Shown: piece by piece, positions 21,211-30,297 of the stretch | Numbering within the stretch: position 1 is the first letter of the stretch | Layout: every line of letters begins with the position of its first letter | Source: Ceratobasidium sp. AG-K | Taxonomy: Eukaryota > Basidiomycota > Agaricomycetes > Cantharellales > Ceratobasidiaceae | Direction: 5' to 3' | DNA: 64,000 nucleotides | NCBI GenBank assembly: GCA_037039685.1 | Contig: JAWNGF010000006.1 | Span: forward strand, 186,001 to 250,000 | Translations under genes and position numbers: made by a program | The notes under the pieces: model-generated | Databases searched by the model: none | The model's input: only the letters and a program-made list of their open reading frames with translations | Told to the model about the DNA's origin: nothing

Positions 21211-21539
21211 GCGACTGGAGGATGGAGAGGGGCAGATACCAGAAGGAGAAGATTGAATGGGAACCCTACTGGTGGAAGAAGGAGGAGACTGACATGTCGG
21301 CATGGAAGGAGGCAGAGCCCAATGTACGACAGTGGGATGAGGAGTTTGTGGAGGGCCAGAAGAGGGTTTTGGACTGGGCCAAGGCAGACTGGACAAAGGA
21401 GGAAACCTGGGAAGAGTGGGAGAAGTACTCGGACGAACCTGGAAATACCAGCTTCAATCCCATCGACCTGACCTTGGAGGATGAGGAGGGGTTGGAAGAG
21501 CATATGCTGAAGAAGGAAAGGGACTGCACGGTACAGTAG
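20775..21539 (+). CDS. A1 ORF3, retrotransposon protein of unknown function
   Basis: This 254-residue ORF begins MPAVTRSTIATN and is homologous along its length to the A3 ORF3 (9182-9946). The frame is open 20 codons further upstream, but the ATG at 20775 fits the conserved start. It has a C-R-G-C pair near residue 82 and a Trp/Glu-rich C-terminal half. It ends 41 bases before the 3' LTR. It overlaps the pol frame by 436 bases. It is intact here although A1 pol carries a stop and the LTRs have diverged, which hints at constraint. Function unknown. Confidence 0.75.
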   Translation: MPAVTRSTIATNLTRVLEGPAFAMARILDAGAALYVFKRSQQSSGRMHFRASDDILHLDLGEFQWVGKKWPTCMQLLRRDIFVCRGCAAFQVSEVVLLSTHMVGVVEWGQEGAYSSKWVPGYDGRPPTLQPRWNNTWDANYKKDLSDWRMERGRYQKEKIEWEPYWWKKEETDMSAWKEAEPNVRQWDEEFVEGQKRVLDWAKADWTKEETWEEWEKYSDEPGNTSFNPIDLTLEDEEGLEEHMLKKERDCTVQ

Positions 21540-21577
21540 GTCCGTTCAGGTCCCCCAAACGGACTCTTAGGGGGGAG
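21539..21577 (+). other. A1 polypurine tract and upstream hairpin
   Basis: AGGGGGGAG (21569-21577) three bases before the 3' LTR is the expected plus-strand primer. A 7-bp stem (GTCCGTT with AACGGAC) lies just upstream at 21540-21563. Confidence 0.6.
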
Positions 21578-21580
21578 TAA

Positions 21581-22038
21581 TGTCGTGAGCTAGCTCACTC
21601 CATCGGACTCACCCGTTGTTGTGCCCGCCTGTATTCCCTCTTTGTGTTACGTTCCACATTTTTGTTTGCCGCGTTGCCACCTTCTTGTGGTTATTCTGTT
21701 ACATTGTGTAACGCGGCTGTGCTTTGTACGAGTCATGTCTGTTCATACAGCATGACTCACATGGACACTCCTGACTGGCTGTCATGTATGACTCGTGTGG
21801 CTGCACCTTGTATGACTCGGCCACTTTTTGAATATTTATAGAGGACCAACAAGCCTGGCAACTCCAGCTTGTTTTGTCTTGTCAAAACAATCCCTTTGAG
21901 TGACACTTAAGACCACCCCTACCCTCAAGAGCCTACAGACGCTTAAGTGTGTTGCGGCTCAAGAGGTCACTTAGGTCTTAGTGCCGTCCACTCTCCATCA
22001 CGGCTTGTCTCATAGCCACCAAGAAGAAGCTTACAACA
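21581..22038 (+). repeat. A1 3' LTR
   Basis: This is a 458-bp LTR matching 592-1049 with about 14 differences by eye. It starts TGTCGTGAGC and ends CTTACAACA. Confidence 0.95.
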
Positions 22039-22043
22039 TACCA
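22039..22043. repeat. Target site duplication of A1, right copy (TACCA)
   Basis: Second copy of TACCA; B gag resumes in frame after it. Confidence 0.95.
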
Positions 22044-22542
22044 GAACAAGTCTGTAGGCAAATATGTCTCTGAATTCCAGCTTCTTGCACAAGAACTTGA
22101 TTGGAACAATGCTGCCCTGATTGCGCGCTTCTGGCAAGGATTGAACAGACTTATCAAAGCGGAACTTGTCTGCAAAGAACTCAGGGATAGGATAACTGCT
22201 GCTCAAAAGGACCTAGAAGGATGGATTGATATTGCCCTTCAAGCTGAGGAAATCCAGAAACTCACCAACCCACAAAGCAAGGGGAAGAAGGACGACAAGG
22301 CAGAAGGATCCAAATCCACTAGACAAGTGAAAGGAGATCTTGTGCCAAAAGTCGAAAAAACACGGCGCAAGGAGAACAACCTCTGCATCAAATGCGGAGA
22401 AGCTGGACATGCAATTGCTGATTGCAAAAAGGAATGGACCTACAAAGACAAAGGAAAAACACCAGTGAAAGGAAAAGCCGGCAAAGTGAAGGAAAGAGAA
22501 ACAGAGGAAACCAAGTCCACCAATTCAGAATTGGAAAACTAG
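22044..22542 (+). pseudogene. Element B gag, 3' part
   Basis: The frame continues that of 2-591. It contains the end of the Retrotrans_gag core (FQLLAQELDW, FWQGLNRLIK) and a CCHC zinc knuckle (CIKCGEAGHAIADC), then a lysine-rich tail, ending in TAG at 22540-22542. The pol frame (-1) overlaps it from 22422. I found no heptamer as clean as the one in family A. Confidence 0.85.
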
Positions 22543-25500
22543 ATGGGCATCTCTCCACCGTGTGCAAAGATGCCCCAATACCCTCTCTGCAAAATGTATA
22601 CTACTGCAAAGCCACAAATGAATCACCCATGGTATATGCACAAGCAGAGGGAATCACGGAAAACATCTCTACTCTCATTGACTCCAGCTCCACTAGAAAC
22701 TTCATCAACCTGAAGTTTGCAAAGAAAAACAATATTCCATTGATCCTTCTACAAACCCCTAGAAATGTGGAAATGATTGACAGAAAAACCCAAAAAGACT
22801 GCATCCAACACCATTGCAAACTGAAATTCAACATAGAAGGAAGAACCTTTGAACAAAGATTCTACGTCATGCCTACAGGAACCCAACCAATGATCCTTGG
22901 TATGACATGGTTGAAGGAAACAAACCCCGAAATTTCCTGGGCCCTGTTCTCTATCAAATGGAGGAAGGAGCCTGACATCCAAGCAAAGGCAGGGATGTTG
23001 CAAGAACTCCCCAAAGAACTCAAGGACTTTACCAATGTCTTTGATGAGGAACAATACAACAAACTCCCGGAACACAGGGAATGGGATTGCAAAATAGACT
23101 TCTATGACAACAACAAACTCCCAAAACCAAAAAAGGCTTATCCCCTTTTGCCCAGGGAAAGAGAAGCCACAAGAGAGTATGTGAAGTCAGAACTCAAGTC
23201 AGGACGAATCAGACCCAGCAATTCCCCCATTGCCGCTAGCTTATTCTTTGTCACGAAGGCGTTGAAACCAGGACAAATGGTCCCTGACCTGAGACCTGTC
23301 ATTGACTACAGAGGAGCAAATGCAGAAACTATCCCAGACCGCTACCCCATACCATTGATGGATCAGCTTCTGGAAATCTTCAAGAAGACTAGCAACAAAT
23401 TGAATGAAGAACTTTTTATCACCTTGCTCGACCTGAAGAACGGTTTCTGGAACATGAGAATTAGAGAAGGAGACAAATGGAAAACCGCATTCAGCACTTC
23501 TGAAGGCCTCTTTGAATATCCTGTGATGGCCTTTGGGCTGAAAAATGCACCTTTGACTTTCCAAAGAATGATGGACAATATCTTCAGAGACCTGATTGGA
23601 AAAAAGATAGTAGTCTACATTGACAATATCTTAATCATCTCTAGGGGAAGAAACCAACACACTTTGGACATCAGAGAAGTCCTTGAAAGGTTATGAAAAA
23701 ACAATCTGTATGGGAACCTCAAAAAGTGCACCTTTTACAGCAAAAAGGCCGATTGGGTAGGATTTGTTGTGGACGAAAACGGTATCTCCATGAACAAAGA
23801 CAAGATCAAGACTATCCAGGAATGGCCTACTCCAAAAACTGTCAAACAGCTGCAAGCTTTTGTTGGCTTCTGCAACTTCTACAGGAGATTCATGGTTTGT
23901 TTCTCCTCCATTGTCAAACCTTTGACTCAGCTTACACAAAAGGACCAAAAATGGGAATGGAAGGAGATACATCAAGAAGCTTTTGAAAACCTGAAGAAAA
24001 TGATCTTGGAAGAACCAGTACTGGCACACCCTGACAAATCAAAACAATACTTCCTAGAGACAGATGCCTCAGGAGTTGCTTTAGGAGCAATCCTTAGTCA
24101 ACAACAGGACAACAGATACTTGCACCCGATTGGCTTCCTTTCCAAAAGCTTCAAAGACGCAGAATTGAACTACAACACACATGACAAGGAGCTCTTTGCT
24201 ATCATTGAGGCGCTGAGACACTGGCGCATCCACCTTGAAGGAACAAAGGAACCGGTGATCATCTACATGGATCACAAAAACCTGACCTACTGGAAGGACT
24301 TGGTCAATTTCAACCAAAGACACCACAGATGGCTTCTGATGCTAGCAAGTTACAATTTCGAGATCCATTATTGTCCCGGGAAGATGTTGGAAAAACCAGA
24401 TATCCTCTCAAGAAGAAGTGACCATGGGGACATAGCATTGGCAGAACAGACAATGATATCCGCCAAACAGTTCAAGGGTTTTGCTGCCTTGATGGGATCC
24501 AACCTCATGACTGACCTCAAGGAAGCTCAGGAAGAAGATGAAAGCCTACAAACCTTGATTACCAGCACAAGGAACAAGGATTCTCTTCTGCCATTGGTGA
24601 AAAAACAATTCAAGGATTACAAATGGGAAGAGAAGCTTCTATGGTATCAAGGAAGAATTGTCGTCCCAGACAAAAAAGATATCAAACTGAAATTACTTCA
24701 ACTACACCATGACACGCCCATAGCAGGTCACCAGGGACAAGCTAGAACCCTAGAACTTTTGTGCAGAAGGTATTATTGGCCTGGGATGAAAGCTCAAGTC
24801 AACTGCTTCGTTGAAAGCTGTGAAATCTGCCAAAGAGGGAAGGGAAGCAAAGGATACTTACTGCTCAAACCCTTACCCATCCCAAAAAAACCCTGGGAAA
24901 ACATTGCTTATGATTTCATTGTGAAACTCCCAAGGTCCAAAGGGTTTGACAGTGTTCTTGTTGTTGTAGACCGCTTCTTGAGAACGGCACATTTCATTGC
25001 TTGCAACAAGGCCACCAACTTGGAACAACTTGCCAACATCATCATCAAGGAAGTATGGCGCCTCCACAGCTTCCCAAAAACCACTGTTTCCAATAGAGGA
25101 ACAACTTTCAAATCCCATTTCCTGGAGGCAGTGTACAAGAGACTCAATATCCAACCAACCTTCAGCACCGCCTTCCACCCAGAGACCAATGGCCTTGTGG
25201 AGAAAACAAACCAGTGGCTAGAAGGATGGCTGAGAATATTTTGCAACCATTGACAAGATGACTGGGCCAAATGGCTACCCATCACAGAGTTCTGCCACAA
25301 CAATCACAGAAATTGTGTCACAAGCAAGTCACCCTTTGAGATTGTCTATGGAATGTCTCCAAAATGGACCATAGAGGACTACATGACTCACTCACCGGAA
25401 GGCAACAAATGGACAAACAATATGGAGGCTGTGTGGGAAGAAGCAAAAGCCATGATGGAATACCACCAAACAAGGGAAGAATTCCCAAAAAAACAATACA

Positions 25501-27032
25501 AGGAAGGGGACAACGTGTGGCTCCTGACTACCAACATCAAAACCAGGCAACCAAGCAAGAAGCTTGACAACAAGAAAACTGGCCCCTTTGTTGTCAAGAA
25601 ACAAATCTCTTCACACGCCTACCAGCTAGATCTCCCCAAATCCATGAAAATACATGACATCTTCCATGGAAATATGCTGACCCACTACAAGGAAGATGTA
25701 GATTTCCATTGGAACCAACCCTGACCTCCGCTGATCATTACAGAAGAAGGGGAGGAGGAATATGAAGTAGAAAGAATCATTGATTGGCATCAAGACCCTG
25801 ATGGGCTGAAATATTGCATCAAATGGAAAGGCTATGGACCTCTAGAAGACACGGAAGAATGGGCGGAAAAATTTGCCAATATGACTCCAGTGATGAGAAG
25901 GTTCCAAAAGGACTTTCCCACTGGCGCCCTTCCCCCAAATTTCACACCACTAGAATACAAAAGGACAAGGGGAAAGGCAGCTGAAGTCCTCATCCCAGCT
26001 ACTCAGCCTACTACTCCCAGTCTGCTTTTAGCCAACACCCCTCACACTCAAACAAAATACTTCTCTTTACTGTTGCAATGGCCCCCATCCGCTCCAACTA
26101 TGCTGCTGCCGCCGCCCGCCTTGCCTCCTACAGGCTCAGCGCCGCCTATGGCAAGGCCATCATGGCCAGCGGATCTGGCAAATTTGCTGTCAACTGCAGG
26201 GCCACAGCGCCCTGGTCCCTCAAAGAGGCTAGGAAACTGGCCAACAATCTTGAGCCCAGGGTTCACCTTGGCTACATCCCCCTTGCCAAGCAAGGCAACC
26301 TCAAGTGGGACAAAGAACACAAGTCCCTCATCCACCCCCAACTCGGCTCCCTCCTCTGGGTCAGCCACCCCGACTCCCGGCCCTCTGACCCCACCAACAT
26401 TGGCTGCAGCAAGTACTACCACTGCCAAGGCTGCATCGGACTCACTGTCCGCAATGTGGTTACCAAAAGCGCAGATGCCTGGAATAGGGACACCAGCCAC
26501 AAGTGGGAAGGAGACAAGTGGTTCAAGCGCAAAACCAACACCCGCCTTGCCCTTGCCAACAGAGGACATGTCAATAGCAACGGGATCTGGTGGAGCAACT
26601 GATCCTGGGACTTCAATAGTGGATGGCCTGACGCCAATGACCACCTGCAGCCAGGCAAGATCAAGGAGGAGACAGTCGACATCCCTCCCCCTCCCCCCAT
26701 CACCAACACAGACGTCAAGCAAGTCAAGCGGGAGTGGAACGCCACCTGGGATAGGGCCTGGGAGAATGTCAAGGCTCTCATTACCAATGTCAGGCAAGCA
26801 ATTGCCAAACTTGAGCCCCACCCCCCCTCCAATTGCATGCCGTGCAACACCAACATCCTGGAGGCCTACCACCTGGTCCAGTGCAGGTCCTGGATGGTCA
26901 ACCAGCTCAACAAATGGCTTGACCACCAACAAGAGCAGTGGGCACTCCAGGAGCAGCAAGAGCTCAAACGCTTGCGGCAACAACACCAGGAGGAGCTCAA
27001 CAGGCTCTACCAAGAGAAATGGGACTGCATGA
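22422..27032 (+). pseudogene. Element B pol: protease to chromodomain, three stops
   Basis: This pol is a diverged relative of the family A pol, in the -1 frame relative to B gag. It has a protease-like region with the catalytic motif changed (LIDSSSTRNFI, where DSG is expected), an RT with YIDN in place of YIDD, RNase H (FLETDASGVALG), an integrase (HHCC; DDE core with TAFHPETNG) and a chromodomain (IKWKGYGPLEDTE). TGA stops at 23694-23696, 25251-25253 and 25722-25724 break an otherwise continuous frame. The RT Asp-to-Asn and protease Gly-to-Ser changes are also G-to-A transitions. The frame runs past the chromodomain to 27032 over ORF3. Confidence 0.88.
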
Positions 27033-27115
27033 ACAAGGTTCTCAAGTTGGACATGTGTAACCTTGCGGAACGGGTTGGTTGGTTGGAGCTGAAGGAATGG
27101 GTTGCCCGCAGATAG
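26078..27115 (+). pseudogene. Element B ORF3
   Basis: This is a third ORF after pol, starting ATG at 26078 and of about 345 codons, with one in-frame TGA at 26600-26602. Its layout resembles the family A ORF3: a basic N-terminal part with a C-Q-G-C pair, then a Trp-rich part (WNATWDRAWENV) and a Gln/Glu/Leu-rich probable coiled coil near the end (QQELKRLRQQHQEEL). Sequence identity with the A ORF3 is too low to judge by eye. It lies in a different frame from pol and overlaps it by about 950 bases. Function unknown. Confidence 0.6.
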
Positions 27116-27143
27116 GTCCAGGCGCTCCACTACCTGGCCCTAT

Positions 27144-27152
27144 GTGGGGGGG
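27144..27152 (+). other. Element B polypurine tract
   Basis: GTGGGGGGG three bases before the 3' LTR. Confidence 0.6.
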
Positions 27153-27155
27153 CAA

Positions 27156-27644
27156 TGTTGTGACCTGTCCCACCCTCGTTTCTCTTTCTGCAGACTTGTG
27201 GCTTGTATTGGCACCTTATGCGCCTCTTCTGTTTAGATGTGCCCTCTCCCTCGTTTAGTGAGGTGTATGGATGATGTGTCACCATGAGTCATATGGCTCA
27301 TGCTGTTTTTTATTGGCTGGCCTGTGCAGCCCCCTTTATGACTCTGACTCTGACTTGGGCTTGTGACTCATGTACATAGTATGACTCACTTGCTCTTTGC
27401 CTATATATACTGGCTTGCAAGCATGGTCACCCCCAGCTTGCTTTGCCTCATCAACTCTCCCTGCAGTGTGTGATCAGAGGCACTTGGCTACTTAGCCACT
27501 TCAGCAGCCACTTGGGATTTGGAGCTAGGACTTCTACTTAGAAGCTAGTGATTTCCCTTAGCAATTTAGTCTATTTAGACTTATTGCCCACAGTCAACAA
27601 GGCAATTAGCAGTTGTCTTCTCTACTACTTAGCAGGTTGCAACA
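27156..27644 (+). repeat. Element B 3' LTR
   Basis: This is a 489-bp LTR beginning TGTTGTGACC and ending GGTTGCAACA (TG..CA with a short inverted repeat). The 5' LTR is outside the window, so the length and the site duplication (perhaps GAATG, 27645-27649) cannot be confirmed. Confidence 0.75.
27285..27448 (+). promoter_or_regulatory. Element B LTR promoter: TGACTC cluster and TATA box
   Basis: TGAGTCA at 27285-27291, TGACTC at 27339-27344 and 27345-27350, and TGACTCA at 27364-27370 and 27382-27388 precede a TATATATA box at about 27402-27409. AGCTTGCTTTGCC, about 30 bases downstream, occupies the place of the predicted self-priming transcript start in family A. Confidence 0.55.
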
Positions 27645-28427
27645 GAATGTTATGATAAACAATGGTCTTGGGGATTTCTCTGCCTGACCCTGAGATGCTT
27701 CCTTTCCTGGTTAGGCTCCAGGGAAATGATAAATGTGCTAGTCCATCTTGGGCCAATCAATCCACACAATGACCAAAGGGGACCACCACCATTACCCATA
27801 ATTTGAACACCATATAAACGATCCCCATGTACACGTTTCCTGTATACTGCAGTTCGGACCTTGAGCTACCCCCTCTAAGTATCAGTCGGGATTTCTTTTC
27901 AAATTTCGGGATTTCCGCTTGCAAGGCTAGTGCTGACAGAATTTGCGTACCACGCACCACTCCATTCAGCATTTCAGACCCTAATCAAGAAATGGAGGAA
28001 GAAGTGAGTATTTTGCTGAATTGTTGGAGATCCATCACATCCCGGCTCCAACGTATAATCTCTTAGTGGTGAGAGCGTGGGCCCGAAGAAGCTGACCCAT
28101 AGAGTTTGCTTATTGCTGCAGCCAACGCCTTATGACCTCCTCATTGGCAATCAAGTAATGGGTACAACCGCGGTTCGTGATTGAGCTCTCGAGTGTAACG
28201 TATTATTCCTGATTGATGTTCTCATCATATAGCAGTTAGCATGGAACCATTTAAATGCGTCAAGCTCGTCACTAGATGAGGCTTCGCTTCAGTGCTTACT
28301 GACTGCACAGAAAGGTAATTTACCGCTCCGGCACTACTTCACAGGTTCTGCGCAATAAGGCTGACTATTCCCGACTTGGGTAGTCTGGTTTCTTTCACGT
28401 TCTAATCAGATTTACTGTTTCAACCAA
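27645..28427. other. Spacer between the retrotransposon block and the zinc-finger gene
   Basis: No coding region is supported. ATGGAGGAAGAA followed by GTGAGT at about 27990-28007 could be a first exon of the next gene, but no continuous model was found. Confidence 0.4.
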
Positions 28428-29267
28428 ATGATCAATACCATATACAGGTGCAACAGCAGTGGTAGCGGAGACGGGGGTAACTGCACCCCGCTCGATATCT
28501 CTTGGCCAGTTCCTCTGCATTTTCTTATTGAAGGTGATCACTACATTCAAGTGGCGCCGTATGGCGTTCTAGGAATTAGTAGATATGAGGCGGAGACCTC
28601 CATGTGGAATTTAGTTTCCTTTCACAGCTTGCACAAAGCCCTGGACGAGCGAGCTTCACGCACTAGTACCACACAACCTGCAAACGAGTTGACGCACGAG
28701 GCAAGCGCCGATCTTATGGAGCAATGCGTGGAAGAACTTAGTAGGTTCACTTATCAAATTTAAGTTAGGTCCAACGCTGATGTAGCACTTGGAATCTACC
28801 AGTTAAGACGGAGCGTCACCCACAACATGCAGAAGAATCCTTTCAATGGGGCGAGCGTGCGACCAAGGAAGAAGTTGATGCATATTGTGAGAAGGTCAAG
28901 ACCAAGCGTGAAGGTAATCACGAGATCTTGTGCCTGTTTTGTGAGGGAAAGCAGAGTCGTTGGTTGGCACTAGCGGTAGGTTTTATTCACCTCTCCGTGA
29001 AAGTCTAACTAAATGCGCCAAGATAGACTCATTTGTATTTCCGGTTCCGGATCCAGCGTGAGTAGAAATCCCGTCAGACCATCGTTTCCATTACTAACAT
29101 GTCCTTGCCAAGCTTACGAGTGTCGAAAAGGTTGTGGTCAAGCCTGGTCAACCAAGGCAAACGCGGACCGCCATGCCAAAAAGTGTAAAGGAAAGGGGAA
29201 GAAACGTGAGGCTCAATCCGACTGGGTCCCAAGTTGCAAACCCTCAAAACGTTCGACGAAAATGTAA
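28428..29267 (+). CDS. Hypothetical protein with a C-terminal C2HC zinc finger
   Basis: Four exons are inferred: 28428-28740, 28803-28975, 29027-29057 (only 31 nt) and 29113-29267, with GT..AG introns of 62, 51 and 55 nt and CTAAC-like branch sites. They join into one open frame of 223 residues. The C-terminus has a C-x3-C-x12-H-x3-C finger (YECRKGCG to RHAKKC) followed by a basic lysine-rich tail, suggesting nucleic acid binding in the nucleus. The first 100 residues are unrecognised. The start is uncertain: an upstream exon is possible. It lies next to the retrotransposon block. Confidence 0.55.
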
Positions 29268-30297
29268 CTTGCGGAAAATTATCTGACTCAGGGCAGCCCT
29301 TAGCCCTCTTGGCTCCAAGGTACATACGTTTTGGCCAAGACGACTCGGTCTGGCTGCTCTGAGTGAGCGCAAATGATTGGGGAAGGTGGTTTTTATTGCT
29401 ACAAATATTAGTGCTTTGTATAACCGACTACGGTTCCTGATGCAATCTGGCCGGCTCCGGGTAACTGGGGTTTTCTGGGATATATAGCGTTTGAGATGTA
29501 ATCTGGAGGGAAGCCTAGTTTTTGAAATAAGCCACGGGCTAGAGCTTTAGCCCCTGCCTATCAGACATTCTCCATGGCAATCGCCTTTCCGGCGGGGGCA
29601 ACAACCAATATTAATGTTGAGACAGGTAACTGTCATTAAGATCTTACATCTACAAAACTGAGTTTTGCTCCTTAGGAATATCTTATTCTCCCCAGGCCTC
29701 CCGGGCTCCCCCAAAGTGTACTGTGCACGTCAACATAAGTGCAATGTGTGACAAAAAATTAGGTAATTAGTTTGCACCCGGGCGCGCCAGGTGCGTGGCA
29801 GATTCAGTTTACTACAACAGTCACCATGGGCGTGAAAGTTAGATCAGGATGATTTTGATTAGTAATACGCTTAGTATTCTAGCATTTAGTTAAATATTGG
29901 GTATACTCGGGTAGTGCTGCGAGGCGTGACAGCTTAATCAACTTCAACCAGCTCTTGGGACCAGCGTAACAGGCGAACAACTACAGCAAATCCCGTGTTT
30001 TGTGACGTGACATGTTGCACTTATTCTAATGCGTACAGTATGCTTATATACCGAGGGCTCTGGAGGCCTCAGGAAAAAATCCACGTACCACCCGAGTCCT
30101 TCGGAGCCCTCGGGAGGAAGAGACATGAATGGGGAGATGTGGGAGCAACGGCCGGTTTTGTTGATCGATATGGCGCATTTATGCCGAAATGACCATCACC
30201 TCACGCCAGCTGATTACAATAGTTACATACACTCGTGAGATTAAATTCAAACGACGAGCTTGACTATCTATTTCATGTAATTATCCAATTTTCAAAA
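29268..30297. other. Spacer, with a short inverted repeat
   Basis: I see no gene here. An imperfect inverted repeat (CCGAGGGCTC at 30051-30060, GAGCCCTCGG at 30104-30113) is the only structure noticed. Confidence 0.4.

Larger units (their letters stand above)
592..22038 (+). mobile_element. Ty3/gypsy chromovirus A1 (contains nested A2 and A3)
   Basis: A1 is a complete LTR retrotransposon in plus orientation, with LTRs at 592-1049 and 21581-22038 (458 bp each, starting TG and ending CA) and a TACCA duplication. Without the nested insertion (1796-16011) it has gag, a pol with protease, RT, RNase H, integrase and chromodomain, and a third ORF. Its two LTRs differ by roughly 14 bases by eye, mostly transitions, so it is clearly older than A2 and A3. 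One premature TGA (19948-19950) breaks pol. Confidence 0.95.

Noticed and set aside
22501..22542. A -1 slippery heptamer at the end of B gag
   Set aside because: TTGGAAAAC near the stop does not fit the X-XXY-YYZ rule, so I do not claim a frameshift site for B.
26048..27130. 360-codon open frame on the minus strand opposite B ORF3
   Set aside because: The region is stop-poor in several frames because it is C-rich; the plus-strand ORF3 has better protein character and position.
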